Part shown: positions 35,341 to 48,759 of the stretch, one piece after another
Position numbering within the stretch: position 1 is the stretch's first letter
How the letters are laid out: every line of letters begins with the position of its first letter
Assembly: GCF_000003815.2 (NCBI RefSeq)
Contig: NC_049992.1
Span: 15,048,603 to 15,112,602 of the forward strand
Direction of reading: 5' to 3'
Source of the DNA: Branchiostoma floridae
Taxonomy: Eukaryota > Chordata > Leptocardii > Amphioxiformes > Branchiostomatidae
DNA: 64,000 bases
Position numbers and translations under genes: made by a program
Notes under the pieces: generated by a model
The model's input: the letters and a program-made list of their open reading frames with translations, nothing else
Database searches by the model: none
What the model was told of the DNA's origin: nothing

Positions 35341-37386
35341 TGTAATGTTCCCATATGTTACAATTATGAACTCAATACCATTTATACACTTCTTTCTACG
35401 TGTAGTGATCTCCCTATCTCTGCGTTCCCTCAACTTATATACTCGTACATATAGAAATCACGAAATGCGCACATTATACTATCAAAACGATGAAGCTAGA
35501 TCAGGGCTTTGCCAAGCGCAAAGCCACCTGCTTTCAAATATTTTGGATAGTCAGACGCCCGCAGGTTACAGTAGACATGTCCACGAACAGATAGCAGATA
35601 CACTTGTCTCCGGGTATAAAGTGTAGCTTCCGTAAATTGAATCACTCCATCGCTTCCCATTTATATATGCCATGTTCTATGACAACTATATATTACCGCT
35701 GCAGTTCATATATTGACTTTGGAAGAAATAAGTTACTAAGATAAAGTTCATATTTCGATTTCTGCATCCCATAACCCGGGGTGACCATGGAACTCACATA
35801 CAGTTACAGATTACACAAGTTTGGACGCCTTGCTCGGGGCACTCGTTCTGCCGACATTGCTAGTGATTATTTCAAGGTCTCTGCTCTAAAGCACTTGAGC
35901 TGTGTGATAACATTTACCACACTGTTTTATCTCTTTAAGGCAGACACAAACGCACTGCTGAGACAAAGGTGTCCCGCCCAGAATACAAAAGAAGCCTGAC
36001 TATAGGAGATATCATTCAATATTACCAAGATCAAGTCCTGTGCCAAAAGATGATTCCCTTGAGCGGAAATGATTTTCATTTCAATTGAAATACATAAAAC
36101 CTCAAGGCACAGGAATAAATATGGTCTATTGGAATCATCTTCAATATCCATCTATATACAATCAAGATATAACGCTGTAAGGGATGGCACGCCATTTTTA
36201 GAACTCTCTGGTTTCACATTTACAGTGATTAATCGTCAATGCATACTTATGAACCAGCTTTGCAAAGAAGTTACTTATCGTTCATCTAGATACCTAGCTT
36301 TGCATAGCATTGGTACCATCATATTCATAGCACTTCTACCTCTAAGCCTCAAGCTGCGACATTGTATCAGGAGACTTTTTCCTCGCTTACGCTTTGTTTC
36401 TGTGTAAGCAAGAATACCTAACCGGTTTAAACTTGCTTTAATCCCTCTGTTTTAGTCGTTATGTACCATTACGTTCCAATAGAAGAGGTTTGGCACAGTT
36501 TTCAGATGAATCCGTTCAAGGAAAATGTCAACAGAAAGCCCTGTAGGCACTTTCATTATAGTAGAACGCTAAATAGCTGTTTTTGGCACATGCTAACACC
36601 ACCTTTATTAACAAAGGGCAGGCAGGCGTAAAGCTTACTGTAAGCGGTCTAGGATGCCATAACAGGCGGCAACAGCATGCCAAGCCTTGACCAAGTCTGA
36701 TACGGCATTACCAAACTTGGCTGAGTTTCTTTCACCAAGGAACATGCCAAACCCATTAGATAACGCCTACAGGCTCTTAAGGGCATCCGCCAGTGATTCA
36801 ATACACAGCCTCTTAACAATAGGTTCCTATGCCAAAAAGAGGAGAAAGCAACTGTTAGTAACTCAACTTTCTGACGTTACTGGCACACAAACATACCCTC
36901 ATTTGAAAGCCCTACATCTCAGCTATCCAAACAAACACATCTCGGTATGAATCTAACGGCACAAACTTCCGGGAAACTGAAAGATTGACCCATGACCTCA
37001 AAACCGCACCACAACCCAGTGAGGAGGCCATGTGCTATGACAAAAAAGTCCCAACTTTATACCCCCTAACAACCACAAAAACTCAGCTTTTTGGCCCTAT
37101 CAGAAAGTAGAAACCCTCCCCTGTCACACCCACCTCAAAACTGCCAGGATTTCTACCCATTTGACCAGGAAAAAAATCTTGAAGTTTTAGGCCCTGAACT
37201 ATAATCTAACTAAATTTGCATGGCGGATTGACTGGCGGATCCCCTTAAAGACCACCATGCAGTAAAATAGTCTATGGGACATCTTTAAACAAGATACCAG
37301 AGTTAACATACAGGTGATAGGGTAACTTAACTTCAAGTAAAAGTTCTCAAGCAACTGGATGTGATTTTGGAAGCGGCCAAATGTTT

Positions 37387-37510
37387 AAGGTAGCGTGCGT
37401 GGTCCAGTAGTTAGCGGCCCTGCCTTTCGAACTAGAAGCCGTGAGTTCGATTCCGACTGTGTCTCTTACCCGACATGCACGCTACCGGAAATTTTAAAAG
37501 GGTTGCAGTC
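37387..37510 (+). repeat. tRNA-derived SINE head
   Basis: TGGTCCAGTAGTTAGCGGCC resembles an A box with D-loop. An anticodon-arm-like stretch follows, then GAGTTCGATTCC (B box/T-loop, 37443-37454). Outer GGTAGCGTGC and GCACGCTACC are inverted. The acceptor stem does not pair as in a real tRNA. Confidence 0.5.
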
Positions 37511-37515
37511 CTTAT

Positions 37516-37704
37516 ACCCCCCTCACATTAGGCGCGATTCGATCGGACGACGAGTCTGCGAGCTCTTAACTACGAGGAGGCATGACCCTGACGGGAAGGG
37601 GGGAACTCTGCCATTTCTTCGTCGGCAGCAGGGTCATGCCTCCTGCGTAATTTAGAGCTCGCAGACTCGTCGTCCGATCGATTTTCGCCTAATGTGAGGG
37701 GGGT
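37516..37704. mobile_element. Foldback MITE family D, copy 2
   Basis: The arms CCCCCCTCACATTAGGCG and CGCCTAATGTGAGGGGGG are flanked by TA on both sides. The central CCATTTCTTCGTCGGCAGC is identical to copy 1. It sits just downstream of a tRNA-like SINE head. Confidence 0.85.
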
Positions 37705-38079
37705 ATTAGGACGGGACACTAAGCCTTGGTCCACTGTTCATTGTGCGTGTCGTAAAGAGCTATATGAGTGACTATTATTTGGTGAACTGATAAAGTTACG
37801 CACATCCATCACAGTCACGCGTCATACATTTTGGTTGTCGTATGGATGATTCAAAGCGATACCAATGTCTGATCAAACGTTATATCGACTTGGGATGACA
37901 GCCAAATATGATGGAAATCTTTCTTCCTTTATCATTTCTTACCGGCTATACGTTGCCTCAGCCGATCAGATTTGGCTCATGCGAATTCCTCCTTGTACTC
38001 GGAGATTGCGTCTTGCTTTCTTTATTTTATTCGTGCCATTTCCATGAGCTTGGGTTCTGTCACTGTTCTTAAGACTAGC

Positions 38080-38545
38080 TGTAGCAAACTTCATACAATA
38101 TCTATGTGGATGTCTAGGCCTGACACCGTTGTTGAACCTATCTTATTTACCCTTTCATATCTCCCAAATCTAATGTATGTAGTGTGGCATTACCTGCTTG
38201 TCTTATACATCTCTTTTATGGAAAGTTGCATAATATTATATGCATGCACTTCTTCTTGTGTTACAGTTCTTAACTTAAGACTAGGCAGCTGTAGCAAACT
38301 TCATACAATATCTATGTAGATGTAGGCCGGATACATCGCTGTTGTACCTACTTTACCCTTTTATATCTCCCAAATCTTATGTATGGGGGGTGGTATGCAC
38401 TGCTTCTCGTCTTAGCTATAGCTATAGCAAATCTAATACAATACATGCATCTATGTGGAGGCCGGAGACACCGTTGTTGTACCTATATCTTACCCCCTCC
38501 ATAACTCCCAAACCTCATGTATGCAGAGTGGCATGTATAGTGCAC
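38080..38545. repeat. Degenerate tandem repeat, three copies
   Basis: AGCTGTAGCAAACTTCATAC, then TGTGGATG..GGCC..GACACCGTTGTTG, CTCCCAAATCTAATGTATG, occur near 38082, 38290 and 38420. The units are separated by unique spacers of unequal length. Confidence 0.7.
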
Positions 38546-41500
38546 ACTCGGCAATCCGAATCACCATGCTTCCTCAAGCACAAAGACCACCGATTGAGCC
38601 ACCTAATACAGAAATGCCATTGATCGCCACGTTAACTTTCTCTTATGCTTATGCCTGTACTTTCCTTCACTACTTTCTTTATTTCTCATTCATAGGAGCA
38701 CCGTTAGCGCTAACCACCGAAGACATCCTCTGCCGCAGGGAGTCAGGCAGGTCAACAGTGTGCGTGCGAAATTGAACAGTCGTGTCCCTCTATGCTGACT
38801 CCGGGCTTTCTGTACCAACTGAGATGCCTACAGACGTATTCTACCTGTCATAACTTATGTTTGAAGTTAGATCAGCTTTGTATGAGACAGGGAAGTTGTA
38901 CCTTTCCCACGCTAACTTTTAACCAATAGAAAACGGAGCGCGCTGCCGGCTGTCGCCCAAGATGGCATTTCCTTATTGAATCAGATACTGAGAAACTACC
39001 TCTGGGAGTTTGTGTATTGATTCAAAAAAATTGACCCACCGTTGAATTATTACCGTTGACATGTTTTGATACAGGATATGGGGAATTGATTGTGCGGTAG
39101 AGGGAACCACATCGACTTTCCCTCAGCGTGGTCTGATTTAATAACCTCGGCTTATAGCATTTAATAATGTAATATCAAGACTTTAACCATAAATTTTGGA
39201 TGACGTGAATGGGACCTTACTAAACATGTCATCCTACAACCTTATTCTTTATTAGACAGAGGCGAGGATAATATGAGAAGGGAAGGTTGCTATCATTTAC
39301 AAACGTAATTCAATAACTAATGTCTTGGAAAACTAATTACACATCACTGTAAGGATCCTTCCGAAATATGAGCTTGTTACATCGGTATTGTAATTGCTTG
39401 TGACAAATAGACGTGTACAGAAAAAAGATACCGACTACGCGAAACAACCGTTACACTAATACATTGCCGTGCCGGTATATTTCGTGTAGGTAAAATCCCA
39501 CTATTTGCAGTAAAGATTTTACGTATATATAAGCCCAGCACGATTCCTACTTTGATGTGTGCTTTGACTTATGTTGGATCAATGTTGGCTTGGGTACAGA
39601 TGTGCACGGCCACATTACGTACTGGCAGTCTCAAATGCAATTCGTATTGTAGAACGTCTTTTTGTTTCTGGCTTAGTCCGTAATTTTATATCAACATGAA
39701 TATTAAACATTACCTACTTCCAATTCTTGAAGTGTCATGATTATCCACGTAGTTTGAACCTCCTGATTATAATCTAATCAACATGGCTGACCTGTTTGCC
39801 TGATTAAGTAGATGATTCCAACATTTGACATCGTATAACACTGAATTACCCCAATGACAAATGCATCCGTCGGATACAATTTACTGTGGAGCTTAATGAT
39901 ACTTCACGTGTCAGCCCTACAGTACGACTTTATTAAAAACCGGTGCTCCAGGATCATTCTGAGTGTGAACAGTTGTCGTAGCTCCACATTGATAACGTCT
40001 GCGTTTTCATTTCGCACGCGATTGTCTAATCTGTGGAGTTAAGGAGATGATCACTACACAAGGAAAATGAAATAATTGAATGTGGGAGGGCGACAGGGTG
40101 TTTCTGGTCTGCTTTGATGATTTTAATTTCATATCATAGGAAAATTACACCCTGTGGGTGTATTGTTGATGAGGTGGTGCCTTTGGGACAACAAATGGAA
40201 GATTCGTCCTTGAAGAAGTAGATAATGTATTGTTGTAGCCTATAAAGGTATATCGTCGTACATGTTCATCACTGAACAAGACCTCAATCAATTTTAATGT
40301 GATGAAAACTGAGTATTTCTCATGCTGAGACTAATATTACAAACAAAATAAGGTCAATGACTTAATATTAGATAATAAAATTATGCATATCAATTTTGGT
40401 CAGTATGATGTCAAGTGATAACATTACATGTCAATATCATAGGTGACGTAGCTACGTAGGCATCTTGAGGTTACTATCAGTTTACTTCTTTAATCTATCT
40501 CCTACAATTTTTGCAAAAAGAACGATGAAAAGAGATCACTAATTATAGCAAAAAATAGCTAACCGTTTGTAAATCTATGAAGATACAGAGGAATACTCCA
40601 GCTCCAATGGTCTGTAAACAATTAACCTAAAGTGCGCTTTTGTCAAATCAATAAAAGTATAGGCCTATCATGAAGTCATTTCCAAGTTGCAATATCCCTC
40701 CCATTACACGCTATAATGTGACATTTCAGACCAGATTATTGGAGAACTTACGAATAAATGGCGCTGGCCATTTTCAATAAATGAAGCACCTTTTAACGTT
40801 CCATATGTTGTAATATGAGGGCATGGGAGGGCGAAGGCACGCAGATATAATAGATGTCACAGGTTAATTGCGGAGAGAAAATTGGCCTTTTATTGCCGAA
40901 TGTGTCCGTTCTACCACTAAAAGTCACACCATTATTTCTTATTTATCACGGTGACCTGAATATGCCATGTCAAAGCTGATTTGTTCCGCTTGCAAGACAC
41001 CCCTTCCATAGTTAACAGCGCCCTTTGGTGCTAGCATGCCCCATCCGTCTTCTCGTGGAAACCAGACACTTAAGAAAAGTTGTCTGTATGTCCTCACTTG
41101 AAAGACTGTATGATTTGTGTGACCTCTGTTTAGAATAGCGGAAAATGGCAGAGATGTATAGATACGCGGATCAAACAGGACAGGGATAACTCCAACCTCC
41201 ATATACGAAGCGAAAATGGAGTCTCTAAAACCGTGTCAGCCGTTACAAAATGGTATGGGATGCTTAAGGTGGTATCTCACTGCACCTGGGGCACCGGTGC
41301 GGCAGTGCGAAGTCCAAAGATACTAAACGAATTTCAGAGATGAAGAACAAATTTTCTTACGTTTTGTGTTGTTTTTTAGTCTTCTAAGTCATACTTTTAG
41401 GTATCATGCAATGTCTAGATTTTAAAAACCCGGTGAAAATAACACAACAGTGCCACAGTAAACGACCCCCGCAGTGCTGCACCGGCGCCCCAAGTGCAAT

Positions 41501-43639
41501 GAGATACCACTTTTGCAACATGACAAGGTATACTTAGAATAACCCCACAGCTACACTCTCACGTACAGAAGAGAGTAATGTGGAACATCAACTGCAGTAA
41601 AATGTCGTTGAATCGTCGTTGATGAATAATTACTGCACTTTACCACCGTGACGCGGCCGCCATGTTAATCCTAATGCAATGTCGAGCTAAAAGTCATAGC
41701 TGGCATAACAAGCTTAAGGTTACATTCATCATGCAGCACTGGACGCTAATGAATATTCACTTAAGCCATTCTTCCCGTAGTGCCTTTAAAGTAGGCGACT
41801 TTATACCCTGGGAATGCCAAATGAATGTAGATTGGCAAGTCAAACGCAGTTTGTTATTTCGACTTTACCGTACTCCACACGGCTTACGCGCGTTACTGTT
41901 CAGACGTATGTAAAAGTATTCACATTAAGGATACATCAATAGACCAAAAAAAAATCTATACCTTCTGGGCCAAGAGCCAGTCTCTGAAGGAGTGCGGTGG
42001 TACTTTATCTACATGTGGTCTTATCAACAGTCGGTCAGTCAACCCACCGGCGGACACAACGAAAATAGCAGCAGCTACAATTCTGCATCTAAAGTAACAG
42101 CTACTGCTGCTGTGGCAGCTAATAGCAACATATATCGTATTGTTGAATGATGAGAGTATGGGTGCGTTTAGCTACAACGGTTTTTGGATATTCTTTTTTT
42201 AGAGTAGAACAGTCTTTTGTGTATTCTAAATGTATACGTAGCAACACGCAGTTGGTATTTTAGCAGACCTAATTGCGGAACAGAATAGCTGTACCTCAAA
42301 TAGTTTTTCTAGTCGGAGGTTAAGACTCAAGTTTCTTTTAGATATCCAGTTTTAAACATACGCTGCATATGAAACAATATAGAAAGGTCTGCAGGCAAAC
42401 ACATAATGTTTGCTTTCACATGGTATGATATAAGAAAGTACTGCTCTGTTTATTCTAACTGAAACACATCCGTACATATGCTGACCACCACCTCCAGCTT
42501 TGTCCTACCACTTGCTACATTCTATTTTGTGTAATCGAATACCACAGGGTGTCTACTACTTACCAGTAAATATGGCGCCATTCGGTCCAGGTCATTGACT
42601 TTACTTGTTTTGAGCACAAAAGGAAGATGAAAAGGAGCAAAAACAAGATGTTTCCCTTTCATGATGGTAGATGTAATGAACTGTGTGAAAGTTGACTTTT
42701 CTGACTATCCAGGCCTTACTATGTTTTTGGCACCCGTGTAACCACTGTGTTGTCTGAAGTTCTACGCAATGTTACAGTCTTGCCAACATCGGAAAACGAT
42801 TTTTCTGGACCTCATTCTTGTCTGTTGTCTGGGGTTACCTGAAATGTGCAACTGTCCATGACGCTAGATAAACTGAAGCTAATTCTCGTGCCATATAGTC
42901 GTGTTGGACGTGACCCAAATCATCTAGCAAGGCGCTTAATACACAGACTGGATGTTGTAGTCGATCGATGGTACAGGGGATATTCTTTATAGTACGTATC
43001 TGGGCTTTAGAAGTTTTAACCTTCATTGTCAGTCTCCCTGTGTACATATACTCCAGCTTACCGCGGTGATGCATAAGCATCCAAGTCAAAACTGACCTCA
43101 GAGAGTTTGCTTCAAAATGGCATAAAGTTCAAAAGCATTACGTGCAATTTTGAAAGTAGGAAACAGAATTTTAATTGGGTAGGAGTGAAATTGACGCCCG
43201 GTGTAGAAGCGCATTACAGGATAGGGACAGGTCAGTCTAAGTCTATATGCATGGACCACCCCAGGGCCTCACCTCAATTTCGTTACCATGGTAATATCTC
43301 GACCTGTTTACCCCGGTGACACCTGGGTAAAAGCGCTGCATTTATCTTCCGTTGCAGATTATTGTAGTGTGGGAAAGTTTACTGTAGTTAAAACGGTTTT
43401 ACTGTAGCAACGCCATTTACAACTGAACAAGATTACTAAAAAGCACTGTACGTTGAAAAACTTTATTTGTTATTGTCAACATTACAGTACCAAAAGAGAC
43501 AAACTATTTGAACTAGTTAACAATTTTTTCCAGCTTTTCACATCATACCGAATTAAAAAAAACACGCAATGCGTATGTCTCCCAAAATGTCGGGAATTTA
43601 ATCCTACACTGCATACAGAAAAGAAATCAATCCCGATAG
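38546..43639. other. Intergenic apart from family A copy 7
   Basis: AT-rich, short frames only. A small inverted repeat ACAGGGTGT / ACACCCTGT lies near 40093-40155. Confidence 0.35.
41266..41513 (-). mobile_element. MITE family A, copy 7, reverse orientation
   Basis: It has the same TIRs (AAGGTGGTATCTCACTGCAC and GCAATGAGATACCACTTT). The core reads as the reverse complement of the other copies (TTACGTTTTGTGTTG, AGTCTTCTAAGTCATAC), so it is inserted on the other strand. Confidence 0.8.
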
Positions 43640-43792
43640 CATTCGTTTTAGTTGACGACTTTGATTTCACTTTATGTTCATTTCATTATTGTATACTATA
43701 CCGCATTACTATTAACATTGTATTTCCATCTATACTTGCAATCAGTCTTCGGGCATGGATTTGCAATAAAGGTATTATTGCTATTACTTGAG
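43640..43792 (+). repeat. Retroelement 3-prime tail, same family as 1669-1730
   Basis: It contains TGCAATCAGTCTTCGGGCAT, GGATTTGCAATAAAGGTATT and an imperfect ATT-rich tail. It matches the piece at 1669-1730 with moderate divergence. Upstream sequence has no recognisable coding frame. Confidence 0.4.
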
Positions 43793-43993
43793 TTTAGCTT
43801 GGGAAGTTTTCTGGGATTTGTCGTAAAGCGTGTTTTAGGAGGGCTTTTCCGATGTGAGGATCATACCTATTTAAGTTTTGCCTTACGCAACTTGAGATTC
43901 ACGTTCAACATACTGGTTTGTTCTGGCTTAAGCCGATCTTTAAATTATAAGTTGTGACTTAGTTGTGTCCCTAACAAGTATTATGATATTCTT

Positions 43994-44217
43994 GAACTAG
44001 TTTGACTGTAATATCCAGATTATCCACGTTATGCAGATAGAACACGTGACTCAGTGAGCAGCGGATCATAAGTTGCAGGAATTTGCAGTTCTATCTACAT
44101 AACGTTACGTCACGGCAGCAATGAATTTTTCATTCCTTGACACAAAGACTGGTGCTGTTCAGTCGAAAATTTGTGCGAGTCCAATTTTTGTGTTGGATGT
44201 TACAGTCAAACTAGTTC
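43994..44217. mobile_element. Foldback element family H
   Basis: GAACTAGTTTGACTGTAATA at the left matches the reverse complement of the right end (TGTTACAGTCAAACTAGTTC) over about 24 bp with one mismatch. A second inner inverted repeat (CGTTATGCAGATAGAAC / GTTCTATCTACATAACG) lies at 44029-44104. Confidence 0.7.
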
Positions 44218-45154
44218 ACTAGTAGATGACTTCTACCAAGTTGAACACAGATGAACTTTCAAGTTAAGTATTATAATAGTTCCACGAGAAACCCCCACAA
44301 CATGTTCGGCAATGATTGCGCTTCTTCAAAGAACATCATGACGTTTTCGTTTAGAATAACGTTCGGGGATGTGTGACCATCCCTCATGCAACTCTGGTTC
44401 CTCTCCATAACCGTGAAATAGGTTGTGACGCGTTTTCCCATCCTGGCGGCAACCGACAATTACTAGTATGAATAGCAAATAAATCATTCTTCTTCAGCGC
44501 TGATACGCCTTTCAAGGTGATTTAAGTCAGTGCTGTTTGCTGGTTCCGCCGTTGATTTGTGAAAATTCTAGGCCAACATTTGATCGCATGAGCTGCCGTC
44601 AGTATATGAGACAGTTTTGTTAACGTTGCTAAAGTTGATAGTGGTCTATGGCGGCCTGCTGTCTAGTTCCTCGTTAACATGTGAGGAATCTGTTGTGTAT
44701 TATATCAACTTATTGGGTTCAGGGTCTAGCTCGATTTATTGAGTAAACAGAAGGAGACAACGCTAAAATGATCATTCAAATGTACATTGACACGTAACAA
44801 CTAATAAACAGTTATGAGAAACGGTTCATCATAAGTACATGTGCAGAAATGTAACATGATGCCATATGGTCTAGAGCTAGAAACAAAGGCACCTATTCCA
44901 ACCCCAAATAGTCATTGTAATAACAATGATTAAAGTTTAGTGCACGTTCTTGTCCAAGGGCTAATTGCAAGTGACAGAAAACGGAAGACAAATGACGGTT
45001 AACAGTACAGTAAGCAACTACTGTTATTAGTCTAAAGTCTAATGCTAAACTAATTTGGGTTTGACTTCTTGTTCTGAGACAGTTGAAGATGAATGATCCC
45101 ACCCTTTCTGTAATGTGTGGGTTTTTAACAACACCTGTTGGGGGTTCGTTTGCT

Positions 45155-45267
45155 TAGCCTGGTATCCAGCCGTAATATAGCTCCCAAGTCTCTTCTCTCC
45201 TCTTCGCAAAATTTACGAAGAGGCGAAAAGAGACCCTGGAGCTATATTACGGCTGGATACCAGGCTA
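45155..45267. mobile_element. Foldback MITE family F, copy 1
   Basis: A perfect or near-perfect inverted repeat: TAGCCTGGTATCCAGCCGTA at the left, TACGGCTGGATACCAGGCTA at the right, with a short central segment (CTCTTCGCAAAATTTACGAAG) that is itself palindromic. 113 bp. Confidence 0.88.
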
Positions 45268-46139
45268 CGTTCGCTCGCTAGGGCCTATGTAGTGCTTAAC
45301 ACATAGGACAGCAAGTTTCCTTGTTGTTTCAGTAGCAGGGTATATTTTACAGGAAGTGGTTGGCAGCCCTTTTCTTTTTCAGTGCTAACACCACTTCCTC
45401 GAACACTGGACGCCTATTTACATCCGGAAGATGAGTGCAGTCCCAACCGAGATGTCATATCTAGGATCAAAACTGGGTTTCCAAAGTTAGCTCAACTGTG
45501 AGGCTGTTCCCTATTGCACTACTTGCACTACTTAGTTTAAGGTGAGGGTCGAGTAGTCCCGGGACATACATCATTTTTACATGTATCTGTCTCATGACCT
45601 TTTCAACACAAATTACACTGACGGGAACATTGGAATACTGGGAGGTTTTAAAGTACAGCAATTAATCAACACTAGACAGACAGAGAAGTGTCGTAGGATA
45701 ACGAATCACTTACAAAAAGGTTAAAGCTCTTTGTCTGCGCACTTGAGATCAATCACATCTAGGACCATAGTGGCAAGGCCACAGTGTTTGAGGGACGCAA
45801 TGTCTTTTCTCATTTCATGGTAAACAGCAATGCACCAGAGTTATGTGCCATAGGGCACGGTACGCGGTAACTTTTCATAACCGCTGCGTATATTGCTATG
45901 TAAGCGCATCACTATCGTTACTACTACTCCTTTTTTCATAACACTGTCTGCTGTATAGTCGCAAGGTGGTACATATGACAGTACCCAATTCTAGTCTAGG
46001 CGGTTAGAGACACATGTGGGGGAGCGCCTCCTTGTGACCCACTAGCCTACTGCAGTATTTCTACTGTTGGAAAAGCAGATCATGCTTAGGTGAGTTTATA
46101 AGGGCCCGAAATGTCATGGAGGTTATACTTTCACTAGCG

Positions 46140-46183
46140 TTTGTGTGTGTGTCTGTCTGTCTGTCTGTTTGTGTGTGTGTGTG

Positions 46184-46227
<44 letters not shown>

Positions 46228-46228
46228 A
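46140..46228. repeat. (TG)n / (TCTG)n microsatellite
   Basis: Alternating GTGTGTGT and CTGTCTGTCTG runs, followed about 55 bp later by a perfect hairpin. Confidence 0.95.
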
Positions 46229-46283
46229 ACAAGCTAACTCAAGAAAAACTAACCCTGGGGTTCGTTTGTGGGAGTAGGCGACT

Positions 46284-46330
46284 AGTGTACTTCGAACAAA
46301 GCAGGACTCCTACCTTGTTCGAAGTACACT
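46284..46330. repeat. Perfect 16-bp inverted repeat with 15-bp loop
   Basis: AGTGTACTTCGAACAA (46284-46299) and TTGTTCGAAGTACACT (46315-46330) are exact reverse complements. No flanking T run or gene supports a terminator role. Confidence 0.8.
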
Positions 46331-47658
46331 TATGCGAAAAATTCATTCAGTTATTCATATATTCACATCAACATATCCTTACAAAGATGTTTGACGGGTG
46401 AATATACCACTCCTCTAGAGTAAACGCACACATTCGATTATTCACGTTACTTCCACTTCCACTTAATCTACTCCCACTTAGGTAATGTTACACCACACAC
46501 TCAATGATACAACTTAAACTAGGCAGATTCTCCTTGCTGCGAAGCCCATTTGAAACTACAGCATTATTCGTATGCTCGCATTGGTGTTGAGGTTCCCATT
46601 GGCTTTCATCCATCTAATAAAATCAGCATGGCCTAATCTAACCAAACCAACCATGTTTGCTATTTGTTTAATTTATTGGCACATGTGACAAGTACATTAC
46701 ACAGACTCTCAGGCAGAGTTGCTGATATTGTAGAGTCTACAAGTAGGGACAGACAAATGTACAGGAATAATGATATAACATTACACATCACTAGCAGTAT
46801 CAATAACTCCACAGCATATCTAACAAGTTGATTTCAAATCATTCTACAATATATTTGGGTTGAGATATTAGAACTTCATTACAATTGAATTACACCAAAA
46901 TAGTATGTGCAAATTTTGAGGGTCAGATGTCAAATGAAAGAAAAGCCTATTTATGTACAAAATGATGGAAGGTTCACGGGTGACATCACAGATGTCAAAG
47001 GATAGGGGAACAACTGGAAGTAGCTAAAGCCGTTTTGTTGACAAAATGTAGGTCTGAAAAGCAACGAAAGACTTGTGTTTGTATTGTAGTCGTATCCCGG
47101 AGACGCATTGAGTTGGACGGTTTTCTAGTTAAGATAGACTTCTTACTCTGGCTTTTCAAATTTTTGACTACAACACTGTCTGCAAGATAACCAGTAGCAC
47201 ACACTGAATAATCTTCTTGTTCAGAAGACAGGGCATATTAAAGTGCTATTTCGCCGTTGCTCGCAAGGTGCGCTGATAATCAATCCTATGCTACAGACGG
47301 CTATGTTCTGTTTTCAACTATTGGTATCCTTAATTTTCTTCAATTCATGCTAACTTGGCAACCCTTACAGAATGTGTGACTCGACATACGTACACGTGTC
47401 GACAATGTTTGACAGACCTGCATATAACATAAAGATATTTTGAAATATTATGTCATATCTGCAAATAGAATCCCTGAAGATATCTGTTGATACATTAGGC
47501 AACAAGTCCCCTTGCTGCTTCAGTACCTTTACTGCAAGCCAGTTGTATTTAGTATACAAGACTATGTTTCAGTAGCACCAATTTTATCAGTTACCACCTT
47601 GGTTGGAATCAAGAGCTCAATTGTACTTCCAATTTAGCTACAGGGACATCCCCCTTAT

Positions 47659-47870
47659 ATACTGTAAATGCAGAAATGTTCGCGGTGGATTAATGTTCGC
47701 GGTTTTCGCGGTGACCACTTTACCGCGAATTTAAAACCACCGCGAACATTTTTTTATGATATTAGATTGCAGTCTATGGTGTTACCGCGAACTTAAATCC
47801 ACCGCGAAAAGTCCTTTTTCCCGCTACCGCGAAATTAAATCCCTGCGAACTTAAAAACATTTACAGTATA
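47659..47870. mobile_element. MITE family G with Ax/T-rich and CGCGG subrepeats
   Basis: The ends are ATACTGTAAATGCAGAAATG and AACATTTACAGTAT. The interior contains repeated CACCGCGAA/TTCGCGGT blocks in both orientations. Non-coding. Confidence 0.75.
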
Positions 47871-48759
47871 TCCTGCACCTTGTTTCATCTTGACCATAGA
47901 ATGAAACCAAGCGTCTTAAGATAAATGATGCGTGTCGAAGAAATGCTATTGCACAAAAGGAAGTAACACTCGAGCCATTTCACATCCAAGCAGAGCTTTT
48001 CTCTATGATCCACAAAGAAAATGAGGCAGTATCAGGAACAAGGACGAGATAACCAGAGAGAGAATGGCTGGCCTCAGGCTGTTATTACTGAACTGAGCAC
48101 CGACGCGATAATTGAGGACATTAATCAAAGTAATTACGACAGAAAAGGGCAACATGTGCCGTAAAGCCTCCGGGAAAAGCGTGCTTATTGTGGTTGGGTT
48201 TGCATCGTTGAGTTTGAAATGTCATCTGCTGTTTCTTGTGTTTGCTATAATATACAGGTGGATGAGCAGACAATTGGGGTCTATGTGATAGTTTGATTGA
48301 CGTGTAAAGGGCTAAAGATAAGGCTTTTAATATTCCAAATTTTGCAATCGCAATAATGGCAATATAGGAGATATCCGAACGGTATTTTTTTTAATATGGA
48401 ACTATTGCCTTTGACAAGAACAGTATTGGAATTGCAAGCTAAATAACTGGATGTAAAATGTTTAGGCTACAAAGATAGCTCTAATTTTCAAAGCTCTTTA
48501 TGTACTAGTACAAACCGTTGCTTACTTTGTTGTTCCCTGTTCGTCTGTTTGGTCTATTTCTAACAATAAACGTCAAACTACGCTTCTTTCAAGCGCAACT
48601 AGAACTCTTCTTTTATTCATCTCGTTACATTTTACACCTGAATATATAACGCTACGTACTATATAGATTTTTTTGGACATGCCCTTTATTGCGGGACGCT
48701 ACTCTGGGCCTTTAGATAAAAGCTCTTCTGACTTTCATGTGGACACAAGAGGATACAAG

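Larger units (their letters stand above)
32729..37386. other. Intergenic apart from family A copy 6 and a family B fragment
   Basis: No gene recognised. About 36690-37200 is unusually T-poor and A/C-rich on the plus strand. Confidence 0.35.

Noticed and set aside
37395-37470. Functional tRNA gene
   Set aside because: Acceptor ends do not pair; surrounded by SINE and MITE sequence.
46141-46401. Cys/Val/Ser-rich plus-strand frame as a small cysteine-rich protein
   Set aside because: Translation of the TG/TCTG microsatellite.
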